A stretch of DNA of 64,000 nt from Paracoccaceae bacterium (GTDB lineage: Bacteria; Pseudomonadota; Alphaproteobacteria; Rhodobacterales; Rhodobacteraceae), in assembly GCA_014654775.1 (NCBI GenBank), contig JACVZW010000030.1:310001-374000 (forward strand). The letters are read 5' to 3'. The notes under the pieces are model-generated. The model was not told the origin of the DNA, made no database searches, and was given only the letters and a program-made list of their open reading frames with translations. Numbering within the stretch: the stretch's first letter is position 1; each line of letters starts with the position of its first letter. Shown one piece after another: positions 7,633 to 16,142 of the stretch. The position numbers and the translations under genes are program-made.

Positions 7633-10600
7633 TCAATTCGCCTCCACCAACAGTTGGGCATTCCCGCCGGACGCGGTCGTGTCGATACAGACATGCCGCT
7701 CCAGCCGCGCATGGCCCCGGTCCGGCTGCCCTCCTATTAGCGGCAGGATCGGCCCCGCCCGCCCGGCCAGCGCCTGCGCATAAGCGCGGCCGGCCTCCAC
7801 TCCGCCCCACCAGACGGCCCCGGCAAACCCCCCAAGCCGCCCCAGCGCGGCAGGCTCCAGCGACGGCGCTTCCACCGCCACCCCGCCAAGGGCCCGGATC
7901 GCCGCCGCCTGCGCCGCCGCCGCCTCGGCCCCCGGCCCGAGGCAAAGCACCGGCTCCCGCGCCACCGATGTCAGGCGGTTCGATTCCCCCGTCGGCCCCG
8001 GCAGATCATGGCTCTCCGGCCCGGGCACGGCCCCCGGCGCGCGCAACGCAGCCGCCACCTCGGCCTCCGTCGCCACCCGGTCGCCCCCGCCAACCTCCGC
8101 CACTTCGGCTCGCGTGAAGCGCATCAGGTAATCAGGACCGCCCGCCTTTGGCCCCGTGCCCGACAGCCCTTCGCCGCCGAAGGGTTGGCTGCCCACCACC
8201 GCGCCGATCTGGTTGCGGTTCACATAGGTGTTGCCCACCCGCAGCCGCTCCACGATCCTCTGGACACGGTCATCGATCCGCGTGTGCAGCCCGAAGGTCA
8301 GGCCATAGCCTGTCGCATTCACCGCCTCCACCACCGCGTCGATCTGATCGGCACGGAACGTCGCCACATGCAGCACCGGCCCAAAGATCTCACGCCCCAG
8401 CGCGGCGATCCCGTCCACCCGGATCACCGCGGGCCCTACGAAAGTGCCGCCTGCAGGTGCCGCCATCTCCTTGACCACGCGCCCCGCCGCACGCGCCGCC
8501 GCCACATGGTCGCGGATCACACCCGCCGCCTCGGCATCGATCACCGGCCCCACATCCGTCGCCAGATGCCACGGATCGCCCAGCACCAACTCATCCATCG
8601 CGCCCGACAGCATCTCCAGCACCGTCTCGGCCACATCCTCTTGCACGTAAAGGCAGCGCAGCGCCGAACAGCGCTGCCCCGCCGACTGGAACGAGGACGC
8701 GAGAATGTCCCGCACCGCCTGCTCGGGCAGCGCGGTCGAATCCACCAGCATCGCGTTCAATCCGCCGGTTTCCGCGATCAGCGGCGCAGTCGGGTCCAGA
8801 TTGTCGGCCATCGCGCGGCGGATCGCCTGCGCAGTCTCGGTCGACCCGGTAAAGCACACGCCCCCCACCCGCGGATCGGAGGTCAGCATCCGACCCACTA
8901 CAGGCCCCTCGCCGGGCAAAAGCTGCAGCGCCGTCGCCGGCACCCCAGCCCGATGCATCAATCCCACCGCGAAGGCAGCGATCAGTGGCGTTTGCTCGGC
9001 GGGTTTGGCCAGAACCGCATTCCCCGCAGCCAAAGCCGCCGCGATCTGCCCGGTGAAGATCGCCAGCGGGAAGTTCCAAGGCGAGATGCAAGTGAACACC
9101 CCCCGCGCGGGTGCCGTCAGACCTGCCGCACCATCGGCATAAAAGCGCAGGAAATCCACCGCTTCGCGTAACTCCGCCACCGCATCGGCCTGCGTCTTGC
9201 CCGCCTCCCGAGCCAGCAGGGCAAAGATCGACCCGAACTCCGCCTCGTACAGGTCCGCGACCCGGCGCAGAACTTCGGCCCGCTCAGGGGCCGCCGCGGC
9301 CCAAGGTTCGGCCAGCCGCAGCGCCGTCTCCACATCAGGGCCAGCCGCCTGCACCACATGCCCGACCAGATCGCCGGTCGCGGGGTTCCGCACCTCTACC
9401 CGCAAGCCGCCCGCAGGCCGCCCTGCGATCATCGGCCCCGCCTCAAAGCGATGGGTGGCCCAAGGCGCGCGCGCCGCCTCGATCGCCGCCAGATGCCCCG
9501 CATCCGTGAGATCGAACCCCTTGGAATTCACCCGGCCACCAAACAGCGCAGGCCCCGTCCGCAGCGCTGGATTGGCCGCCGCCACCCCCTCCATCGCCAT
9601 CAAAGGGCAGGCCGCCACCACCTCCGGCGCGACCTCGTCATTCACGATCTGATTGACGAAGGACGAATTCGCCCCGTTCTCCAACAACCGCCGCACCAGA
9701 TAGGCCAGCAGGTCCCGATGCGCCCCCACCGGCGCATAGATCCGGCAGCGGGTCCCGTCATCGGTCAGCACCAGATCATGCAGCCGCTCGCCCATCCCGT
9801 GCAGCCGCTGAAACTCGAAGGCCCGCTTGTCGGACGCCATCTCAAGGATCGCCGCAACCGTATGGGCATTGTGCGTGGCAAACTGCGGATAAATCCGATC
9901 CGTCATGCCCAGCAGTTTGCGCGCGTTGGAGATATAGCTCACATCCGTCGCCTGCTTGCGCGTGAACACCGGGAAAGATGTCAGCCCCAGCACCTGCGCC
10001 CGCTTCACCTCGGCGTCCCAATAGGCGCCCTTCACCAGCCGGACCATGATCTTCCGATCCAGCCGCTCGGCCAGCCTGTAAAGCCAGTCGATCACCGCCC
10101 CCGCGCGCCGCCCATAGGCCTGTACCACGACCCCGAACCCATCCCACCCAGCCAGCGAGGCATCCGACAGCACCGCTTCGATAACCTCGAGTGACAGGGC
10201 CAGACGATCCGCCTCCTCGGCATCGATGTTGAACCCCAACCCCGCCGCCTTGGCCAGCCCCGCCAAGGCCCGCACCCGCGGCACCAGTTCGGCCATGACC
10301 CGTTCGCGCTTGGCCACCTCGTATCGCGGATGCAAGGCAGACAGCTTGACCGAAATTCCCGGATTAGCCCGGATGTCATCCCCCTTCGCCGCCGCGGCGA
10401 TGGCCGTGATCGCCTTGGAATAGGCCAGATGATAGCGCCGCGCATCGCCTTCGGTCCGCGCCGCCTCGCCCAGCATGTCATAGCTGTAGGTATAGCCCTT
10501 CGCCTCCAACTCGCTCGCCCGCTTCATCGCGGCTTCGATCGTCTCGCCCAGAACGAATTGACGTCCCATCTCCTTCATCGCCTGCGCCACCGCGCGCCGG

Positions 10601-11070
10601 ATCACCGGCTCGCCCAGCCGCTTCACCGCTGTCCGCAGATGGCCCACCACGCCCGGCTCGCGATCCTCCAGCACCTTCCCGGTCAGCATCAGCGCCCAGG
10701 TCGAGGCATTCACAAGAGACGAGGCCGATTTTCCCAAATGCCGCCCCCAGTCGCTGGGCGCGATCTTGTCTTCGATCAGCGCATCCATCGTCTCGGCATC
10801 CGGCACGCGCAGCAGCGCCTCGGCCAGACACATCAGCGCCACGCCCTCTTCTGTTGACAGCCCGTATTCGGCGAGGAAAACCTCCATCAACCCCGGCTTC
10901 ACGCTGTTGCGGATGCGCCGCACGAGGTCTGCCCCCGCAGCCGAGATGCGCGCCCGCGCCGCCGCATCAAGCCCGGCCTCCGCGATCAACCGCGCCACCA
11001 GCGCCGCCTCATCGCCAAGGCTTTCCCGTTCGATGACGGCCCAAGGATCGACGGCATGGTCACGCGGCAT
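7633..11070 (-). CDS. putA: Bifunctional proline dehydrogenase / L-glutamate gamma-semialdehyde dehydrogenase
   Basis: A 1145-residue PutA that oxidises proline to glutamate in two steps. The FAD-dependent proline dehydrogenase domain occupies about residues 50-430 and includes KLSALHPRYE, VQAYGRR and LVKGAYWDAEVKRAQ. The NAD-dependent aldehyde dehydrogenase domain follows, at about 520-970, with CISPWNFPLAIFTGQ, AKPAEQTPLIA, the ETGGLN catalytic Glu and the SAGQRCSALRCLYVQ catalytic Cys. The N-terminus lacks the ribbon-helix-helix DNA-binding domain of trifunctional enteric PutA, as is usual where a separate PutR exists. AGGAG lies 8 bases upstream of the ATG at 11070, which decides this start over longer in-frame ones. 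It is divergent from the Lrp-family putR gene, which probably activates it when proline is present. Confidence 0.96.
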   Translation of the reverse strand: MPRDHAVDPWAVIERESLGDEAALVARLIAEAGLDAAARARISAAGADLVRRIRNSVKPGLMEVFLAEYGLSTEEGVALMCLAEALLRVPDAETMDALIEDKIAPSDWGRHLGKSASSLVNASTWALMLTGKVLEDREPGVVGHLRTAVKRLGEPVIRRAVAQAMKEMGRQFVLGETIEAAMKRASELEAKGYTYSYDMLGEAARTEGDARRYHLAYSKAITAIAAAAKGDDIRANPGISVKLSALHPRYEVAKRERVMAELVPRVRALAGLAKAAGLGFNIDAEEADRLALSLEVIEAVLSDASLAGWDGFGVVVQAYGRRAGAVIDWLYRLAERLDRKIMVRLVKGAYWDAEVKRAQVLGLTSFPVFTRKQATDVSYISNARKLLGMTDRIYPQFATHNAHTVAAILEMASDKRAFEFQRLHGMGERLHDLVLTDDGTRCRIYAPVGAHRDLLAYLVRRLLENGANSSFVNQIVNDEVAPEVVAACPLMAMEGVAAANPALRTGPALFGGRVNSKGFDLTDAGHLAAIEAARAPWATHRFEAGPMIAGRPAGGLRVEVRNPATGDLVGHVVQAAGPDVETALRLAEPWAAAAPERAEVLRRVADLYEAEFGSIFALLAREAGKTQADAVAELREAVDFLRFYADGAAGLTAPARGVFTCISPWNFPLAIFTGQIAAALAAGNAVLAKPAEQTPLIAAFAVGLMHRAGVPATALQLLPGEGPVVGRMLTSDPRVGGVCFTGSTETAQAIRRAMADNLDPTAPLIAETGGLNAMLVDSTALPEQAVRDILASSFQSAGQRCSALRCLYVQEDVAETVLEMLSGAMDELVLGDPWHLATDVGPVIDAEAAGVIRDHVAAARAAGRVVKEMAAPAGGTFVGPAVIRVDGIAALGREIFGPVLHVATFRADQIDAVVEAVNATGYGLTFGLHTRIDDRVQRIVERLRVGNTYVNRNQIGAVVGSQPFGGEGLSGTGPKAGGPDYLMRFTRAEVAEVGGGDRVATEAEVAAALRAPGAVPGPESHDLPGPTGESNRLTSVAREPVLCLGPGAEAAAAQAAAIRALGGVAVEAPSLEPAALGRLGGFAGAVWWGGVEAGRAYAQALAGRAGPILPLIGGQPDRGHARLERHVCIDTTASGGNAQLLVEAN

Positions 11071-11173
11071 GGCTTTATCTCCTGTTTGACCCATGATACA
11101 CCTGTCGCAGCGGTCTTTTCTCCTGAAGATGATCAAAACACCTCCCGTTCCGCCTGCAATTCTGGGGCCTGCC

Positions 11174-11635
11174 ATGCCGATTGAACGCATCCCCCTCGAC
11201 CGCTTCGACGAAGCGATCCTGCGCATTCTCGCCACCGATGGCCGGATCAGCGCGACCGAACTCGCCCGCCGCATCGGCCTGTCGAAGTCGCCAACGCAGG
11301 CCCGGCTGAAACGGCTGGAAGAAATCGGCGTCATCACCGGCTACCGTGCGCTTCTGGATCCGATCCGCATGGGTCAGGCCCATGTCGCCTTTGTCGAGGT
11401 GCGCCTGTCAGACACGCGCGAAGCCGCGCTTCAGGCCTTCAACAAGGCCGTGCTGGCGGTGCCCGAGGTGGAGCAATGCCACATGATCGCCTCGCGCTTC
11501 GACTATCTGTTGAAGGTGCGCACGGCCGACATCCTCGACTACCGCCGCGTGCTGGCCGAACGCATCAGCGCCCTGCCCCATGTCGCCTCCACCTCCACCT
11601 ATGTCGCGATGGAGGCGGTGAAGGAAAGCTTCTGA
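11174..11635 (+). CDS. putR: Lrp/AsnC-family regulator, probable PutR
   Basis: A 153-residue Lrp/AsnC regulator. The N-terminal helix-turn-helix covers about residues 5-60 (LDRFDEAILRILATDGRIS, then LARRIGLSKSPTQARLKRLE) and a C-terminal RAM ligand-sensing domain follows. It is transcribed divergently from putA across a gap of about 100 bp, the arrangement known for PutR in Rhodobacter, where it activates putA in response to proline. The ATG at 11174 was chosen because the domain begins immediately after it. An earlier in-frame start at 11093 would add 27 non-conserved residues and run into the intergenic region. A strong hairpin terminator follows. Confidence 0.88.
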   Translation: MPIERIPLDRFDEAILRILATDGRISATELARRIGLSKSPTQARLKRLEEIGVITGYRALLDPIRMGQAHVAFVEVRLSDTREAALQAFNKAVLAVPEVEQCHMIASRFDYLLKVRTADILDYRRVLAERISALPHVASTSTYVAMEAVKESF

Positions 11636-11639
11636 AGAA

Positions 11640-11665
11640 CGGCGGGGCGCCCCTTCGCCCCGCCG
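11640..11665. terminator. Bidirectional terminator between putR and the formamidase gene
   Basis: A 10-bp GC stem (GGCGGGGCG core) with a CCCCTT loop sits in the 39-bp gap between two convergent stop codons. Confidence 0.7.
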
Positions 11666-11674
11666 CCCATCGGG

Positions 11675-12991
11675 TCACAACCCGTACTGTTCCCGCGCGT
11701 AATCGCCCAGACCCACGGCATCCAGCCGCGCGAGCGGCGCAAGGAACGTCACCTGAATGACCCCCGGCGCGCGCCCGATCTCGATCGCGCCGTTGATTGT
11801 CGCGCGGTTCCTGACCTCGGCCACCGTCATCCCCAGCAGGGTCGCCGCCCGTGCCAGCCCGTTCTCAATCGCCGCATTCAGGTTCGACGCCGTCCCGATG
11901 ACCGAAATAGGCGCCAGCGGCTCCAGCTCCGTCACGCCCCAGCGCGCAGCAAGCCGCAGCCCCTTGGCCTTCTCCGCCGCGCTGAAGGGCCGTGCCATCG
12001 GCGGCAGGTCCTCTTCCAGCGGGAAAAGCACCGGCCCATCAATGGGGTAGTTCTTCACCACCTCCACCTGCAACGTCACGCTGCCCGCCACGTCCATCGT
12101 ATGGCCCGCGATCTCGCCATCGCCCTGACCGGCATGCATGTCGCCCAAGTACACCCCGGCCCCCCGCACCTTGACGGGCGCCACCACGATGGCCCCGGCA
12201 CGCACGGCATCGATATCCATGTGGCCATCCGTCTTGTGCTGGGCCAACTGCTCGGGCGTGATCGCATATTGATGCGGCGCGCCAACAAGGAAGGACCCGA
12301 AGTCCCCCGCATTGTGACTGTCCGGCATGGCCATCGACGGGCAGGTGCCCAACTGCCCCATGAAGGGCCGCATCCGCACCAGCGTGCCGGGCATGTCCGA
12401 CGGCGCAAAGGTCAGGATGGAATGCTGGCGGCTCTGATCCGGCAGCGCCGCGTAATGCGGGGCGTCATGGGCGATCTCTTCCGCCGCGGCCCGGGGCAGC
12501 GTCACGCCCACCGACCGCGTCTCGTCGAAAGTCACCGTATAGCCGTGGACGATCTCGAAGGGCTTCACCGCATTGCCGCAGGTGTTGCACTTCACCGCAT
12601 CCTGTCCGATCCCCTCTACATGCGTCTCCGGCCAGACCGTATCGCAGACCGGGCAGCGGGCCGCCACATAGGGATCGCCCAGACAGAACCCGGCGGGCGA
12701 ACTGTCATGCCCCGACGCCGTGGCAATGGACGTCACCGTGATGTCGCGGATGCGGATCGCTACCGCATCGCCCACCTCAGCCCCTTCGACGAAGACGGGC
12801 TTCGTGACCTCATGCCCGCCTCGCAGGCTTGGCGTTATCATCGGCCCCCAGCATCCCGGCGCGGTATTGGCGATGATCGTACCGCCATTCTCCACCGGCC
12901 CCAGCATCGGCGCATCCGGGTCCAGAACGCTGTTGGTGAATTCTGACACGACCACGCTGCGGCGTGAGGGCGTATTGCTCCCATCGGGCAT
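11675..12991 (-). CDS. Acetamidase/formamidase family protein
   Basis: A 438-residue member of the FmdA/AmdA family, which hydrolyses formamide or short amides to the acid and ammonia. Family hallmarks are GDAVAIRIRDI near residue 75, MRPFMGQLGTCP, HNAGDFGS, YLGDMHAGQGDGE and PIDGPVLFP. An internal segment at about residues 114-140 carries two cysteine pairs (CPVC and CNTC), suggesting a zinc knuckle. The gene stands alone between the putR terminator and an OmpA-type gene. The substrate range (formamide, acetamide or a larger amide) cannot be set from sequence. GGGAGAA lies upstream of the ATG. Confidence 0.88.
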   Translation of the reverse strand: MPDGSNTPSRRSVVVSEFTNSVLDPDAPMLGPVENGGTIIANTAPGCWGPMITPSLRGGHEVTKPVFVEGAEVGDAVAIRIRDITVTSIATASGHDSSPAGFCLGDPYVAARCPVCDTVWPETHVEGIGQDAVKCNTCGNAVKPFEIVHGYTVTFDETRSVGVTLPRAAAEEIAHDAPHYAALPDQSRQHSILTFAPSDMPGTLVRMRPFMGQLGTCPSMAMPDSHNAGDFGSFLVGAPHQYAITPEQLAQHKTDGHMDIDAVRAGAIVVAPVKVRGAGVYLGDMHAGQGDGEIAGHTMDVAGSVTLQVEVVKNYPIDGPVLFPLEEDLPPMARPFSAAEKAKGLRLAARWGVTELEPLAPISVIGTASNLNAAIENGLARAATLLGMTVAEVRNRATINGAIEIGRAPGVIQVTFLAPLARLDAVGLGDYAREQYGL

Positions 12992-13228
12992 GACGGCTTC
13001 TCCCTGTTATAATCACTTCTACACGCAGCAGGAAGGGGCCACAGCGGCCTGAACAAGCCCGCAAAAGGATGAAGGCCAGACAGGGGGTTCATCCTGCCGC
13101 TGGTCCGCCAGGCCGTTGCATGGCGACACGCAACGAGGTGATCGGGACGTGCGCCCCGCAATCATGTGCTGCGCCTTTCGGCGCGAATGGATTAGGGGCA
13201 GGGCGTGGACCCCGCCCCCTGACACAGG

Positions 13229-13864
13229 TCAATTGGTCGGCGTGATGATCACTTCGACGCGCCGGTTCATCGCCCGTCCCGAGGCGGTGGAATTCGACGT
13301 GATCGGCTCGCTGAAGCCACGCCCGGAATAAGTGATCCGGGTCGACGACACGCCATAGCGGATCAGGATGCGTGCGACCGAAAGCGCGCGATCCACGCTA
13401 AGCTGGCGGTTATAGGCCTCCGATCCGACATTGTCGGTATGGCCCACCACCCGAACGGTGGAGTCGGGATGCACGTTCAGCGACCGCGCCACCTCGCGCA
13501 GGGCTGGGTAGAAGTTCGGATCGACCTGATCCGATCCGGTCGGGAAGGTCACGTCCTCGGGCAGGATGACGCGCAGCTGGCTGCCCGTATTGGTGATGCG
13601 CGCCCCGCTCCCAGCAAGCTGCTGGTTCAGTTCACGTTCCTGCCGTGCCATATTCTCGCCGATGATGCCGCCGATCGTCGCTCCGGCGATGCCGCCGATG
13701 ATCGTCGATTGCCGGTCATCCCCGATGGCGTTGCCGATGGCAGCGCCGGTCAGCCCCCCAATCAGAACCCCGTTCGCAGGGCGGTTGGGAAGCCCGTTGA
13801 TGTAGGTGCAGGCCGAAAGGGCCAGTGCGACCGTCAGACTGAGGACAAGTCGTATCGCTGTCAC
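13229..13864 (-). CDS. OmpA-family lipoprotein with glycine-zipper region
   Basis: A 211-residue predicted outer-membrane lipoprotein starting at GTG. AAGGA lies 7 bases upstream, and this start gives a signal peptide ending in the lipobox LSAC (Cys19). Residues 30-75 form a glycine-zipper segment (GVLIGGLTGAAIGNAIGDD, then GGIAGATIGGIIGE). A C-terminal OmpA/MotB peptidoglycan-binding domain follows (about 100-205), with VVGHTDNVGSEAYN and LSVDRALSVARIL. It is similar to the YiaD/Pal-like proteins that tether the outer membrane to the wall. An in-frame extension to 13978 has no signal peptide and was rejected. Confidence 0.88.
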   Translation of the reverse strand: MTAIRLVLSLTVALALSACTYINGLPNRPANGVLIGGLTGAAIGNAIGDDRQSTIIGGIAGATIGGIIGENMARQERELNQQLAGSGARITNTGSQLRVILPEDVTFPTGSDQVDPNFYPALREVARSLNVHPDSTVRVVGHTDNVGSEAYNRQLSVDRALSVARILIRYGVSSTRITYSGRGFSEPITSNSTASGRAMNRRVEVIITPTN

Positions 13865-14074
13865 GGGATGGTCCTTTTCGCAACCGTCGGGAAGGAGCGT
13901 CTCGCCCCTTCCATCCGAACACGGTCTTTCGCCACTGTGATCCGGACTGCCGTCATCTGCTCTGCTCTGGATCAGCATTTCCTTGCAAAGGAAGGCCGCG
14001 ACGCGGCTAACACGCGGCAGGATGCGCCCATGCCATGCCTGCTAAGCTCCAATCTGGGAACAAGGAGAGGTCGC

Positions 14075-14326
14075 ATGGCACGCATTTCAGGAACGCTCTG
14101 CTTCGCATCCCGCCCGAACGCTGCGGCGGCGGGTGAGGATCGGGACCGCCACCCTGCGGGACGCTCCCTGCCCGCCGCGACGCCGCAGAGCGACGCTCTA
14201 GACCGGAACGCGGCGCGCCGCAAAACCGCGGCTTTGGCCGAGACGGAACGGGCGCGTCAGGACATGCTGTCCGAAGGCGCGCCCGCCCATGGCAGGGCCG
14301 ATGGTGCTCGGCGACCGCCGTCGTAA
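14075..14326 (+). CDS. Hypothetical small protein, uncertain
   Basis: An 83-residue reading frame rich in Ala and Arg, preceded by a good AGGAGAGG ribosome-binding site 4 bases before the ATG. No domain, signal peptide or membrane segment is recognisable. It fills most of an otherwise empty 740-bp stretch between the OmpA-type gene and the DUF883 gene. Sequence character is close to what random GC-rich DNA gives, so only the ribosome-binding site supports it. Confidence 0.3.
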   Translation: MARISGTLCFASRPNAAAAGEDRDRHPAGRSLPAATPQSDALDRNAARRKTAALAETERARQDMLSEGAPAHGRADGARRPPS

Positions 14327-14606
14327 CCGTTTCGCCCCAAGGCTTCGGCGCGGGCCGTGTCCCCCGGCTCGGCGCTGGACAGCCCTGCCCCTTCCGCACC
14401 CGGTGGAAGGGGCGGTGTGCATATACAAGACCCACTGCTGCCCCGCGCTCGCGCCATCGCGATGTTAATGCCTCCCCGCTTTAGGTCGTCGACAGTGATC
14501 CAACCCGGCAGCGCGACCCGCGCCGGGGCACCGCATTCCGGCACGAGGCCACCGTTCCGGTTGCCCTTGATGCCGGGGGAACCCAAGCACTCAAGGAGAA
14601 CTCGAC

Positions 14607-14912
14607 ATGGCCCAAGAAACCCTTACGACCCGCGGCAACGGCGGCGAACAGGATGCCATCGCCGCCCAGATCGCAGCGCTGCGGGCCGATTTCATCAAAC
14701 TCGCCGGCTCGGTTCAGGCCAGCGCCAGCAGCAATGGCACCGCCTTCGCAAAGGATGTGACAGACGGTCTATCCGAAGCGGCAGACTATATCGGGCGCAA
14801 GGGGCATTCGGCTGATCTCCGGGTCGAGGCGGCTGTCGCGGCAAACCCCTATCTCGCGCTTGGTCTGGCGGCCGGGATTGGCCTGCTCGTCGGGGCCATG
14901 ACGCGGCGGTGA
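14607..14912 (+). CDS. DUF883 (YqjD/ElaB-like) membrane-anchored protein
   Basis: A 101-residue protein. The N-terminal half is a hydrophilic helix (IAAQIAALRADFIKLAGSVQ). A single C-terminal transmembrane helix follows, with the family pattern NPYLALGLAAGIGLLVGAM, ending in RR. YqjD and ElaB of E. coli are inner-membrane tail-anchored proteins that bind ribosomes in stationary phase. AAGGAGAA lies upstream of the ATG. The stop overlaps the start of the next gene (GTGA). A similar DUF883-plus-small-membrane-protein pair is found at 47392-46650. Confidence 0.85.
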   Translation: MAQETLTTRGNGGEQDAIAAQIAALRADFIKLAGSVQASASSNGTAFAKDVTDGLSEAADYIGRKGHSADLRVEAAVAANPYLALGLAAGIGLLVGAMTRR

Positions 14913-15301
14913 GGGTCTTGCCCCGCCCCTTCGGCCGCGCGGTCCGCTCCGCCTTCCGGCGCGAAGCCGCCGACCTGATCCTGCGGCTTGCAGCCGTTCT
15001 CGTCGGCGTGGCGGGGACGGGTCTGCTTGCGGCGGCTGCCCTGATCGGGCTGGCGCGGCTGGTGGGTCCGATTCTCGCCCCGGCGCTGATCGGTGCTGCC
15101 CTGCTGCTGCTGGCCATCCTCCTGTGGGTCGCCAGTCGCCGAAAGGGGCCGCAGCCCCAGCCGGCGGCCATGGCGGACACAGGAACGATCACAAGGGACG
15201 AAGCCGCCTTCACGGTGGGCTTCGTGCTCGGTCGGGTGCTACTCAGGCAACTGACCCGCCATCGCGCGGGCCAAGAGGGGGCGTCAGGACGCGGGCAATG
15301 A
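14909..15301 (+). CDS. Small two-helix membrane protein, holin/YqjE-like
   Basis: A 130-residue protein starting at GTG that overlaps the DUF883 stop by 4 bases. A basic N-terminus is followed by two long hydrophobic helices (LILRLAAVLVGVAGTGLLAA and LIGAALLLLAILLWVAS) joined by a short turn, and then a hydrophilic tail. This is the layout of YqjE and phage-holin superfamily proteins that accompany YqjD-like genes. Its function is unknown. The operon context suggests an envelope or stationary-phase stress role. Confidence 0.7.
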   Translation: MRVLPRPFGRAVRSAFRREAADLILRLAAVLVGVAGTGLLAAAALIGLARLVGPILAPALIGAALLLLAILLWVASRRKGPQPQPAAMADTGTITRDEAAFTVGFVLGRVLLRQLTRHRAGQEGASGRGQ

Positions 15302-15420
15302 CCAAGGCCGCCCACACCCGCCCCCGACGGCCCCCTGCAGCCCGCCAAAAGGGCAGGTTCCGCAAGGATTCAGCCTCGCTCTTTCCTCATCATCCTTCTA
15401 CCTTCCCGTGGGGGCCCTAC

Positions 15421-15699
15421 CTAGACCGCCCCATGCGAAGATCCGGCCTGATCGGCACGCAATGCCGCGTCTAGGTCCCCCTGCGACACCGGCTGAAGTT
15501 CCGTACGACCTGCCGCCGCGCCCTTCCCCGTGATGCGCAGAAAGGTCGCCACCCTGCGATAGGCTTCGAAGGTCAGCCCTTCAAGACGCTCATCCTCGCT
15601 CAGCACCTCATAAGTGCCGGCGGGAAAGGGTGCCTCATGTCCGGGCAGGTGAAAGCCCTGACGGAACGTCACCGTCACGGTGGTCGAACGCATCTCCAA
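15421..15699 (-). CDS. Conserved hypothetical small protein
   Basis: A 92-residue soluble protein with alternating beta-strand-like hydrophobics (TTVTVTFRQGFHLPG, then PAGTYEVLSEDERLEGLTF). No catalytic motif is visible. The start is ambiguous. The TTG at 15699 has GGGAGG 5 bases upstream, while the ATG at 15693 has it 11 bases away. A Crp/Fnr-like dyad lies at 15796-15811, about 104 bp upstream. The gene follows the 15807-16130 gene on the same strand with a gap of about 107 bp. Confidence 0.6.
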   Translation of the reverse strand: MEMRSTTVTVTFRQGFHLPGHEAPFPAGTYEVLSEDERLEGLTFEAYRRVATFLRITGKGAAAGRTELQPVSQGDLDAALRADQAGSSHGAV

Positions 15700-15795
15700 G
15701 GGAACCTCCCGACTCTGTGGCGCGCAGGCGAAACCTCCGTCTCATCCGACAGCGGCGCCTGCAGGCCCATGCTGGCATCGGTCACCGTCGCCTGC

Positions 15796-15811
15796 ACTGA
15801 CCCAAGTCAGT
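15796..15811. promoter_or_regulatory. Crp/Fnr-type dyad, CTGAC-N4-GTCAG variant
   Basis: ACTGAC-CCAA-GTCAGT has perfect 6-base arms with the FNR-family 4-base spacer. It is centred about 104 bp upstream of the gene starting at 15699 and overlaps the last codons of the upstream gene. Confidence 0.45.
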
Positions 15812-16130
15812 CGCAGGGCTGTCTCGCACCCTTCCGCACCAATCGCACCATGTCCTGCAATACGCGTCGCAGCAGCGTCTGGATATCGGCACCCGACCGA
15901 TCAGTGCCCACCGCCAATTGCCCAAGCAGAAAGTCAGCCTGCCGTGCCACATCGTCCCAGCTCTCTGCCGGACATGCAGGCACTTGCGCATGCAGCACGC
16001 GATCTCGGGGAACGACCGGACCGCTCAGCTCCGCCCTTCGGCAATCACGGATCATTTCCCGCCGGATCATCACTGCCAGCCGGTCCTCCGCGCTGCGGTG
16101 GCGATCAAGGATCACAATCGTCGCGGCCAT
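15807..16130 (-). CDS. Conserved hypothetical protein
   Basis: A 107-residue protein beginning MAATIVILDRHRSAEDRLAV. It has an N-terminal beta strand then helices with many Arg residues (MIRREMIRDCRR). I do not recognise the family. AAAGGGGGG lies upstream of the ATG, and it begins 12 bases after the transglutaminase-like gene. It is therefore probably the last gene of the operon 18161-15807. Confidence 0.55.
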   Translation of the reverse strand: MAATIVILDRHRSAEDRLAVMIRREMIRDCRRAELSGPVVPRDRVLHAQVPACPAESWDDVARQADFLLGQLAVGTDRSGADIQTLLRRVLQDMVRLVRKGARQPCD

Positions 16131-16142
16131 GTCGCCCCCCCT

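Noticed and set aside
13001-13013. A TGTTATAATCAC sequence resembling half a Zur box upstream of the formamidase gene
   Set aside because: Only one arm matches the Zur palindrome. The other does not, so there is no convincing operator.
13219-13232. CTGAC-ACAG-GTCAA, resembling the stress dyads
   Set aside because: It lies partly within the last codons of the OmpA-type gene and has no start codon at a sensible distance on either strand.
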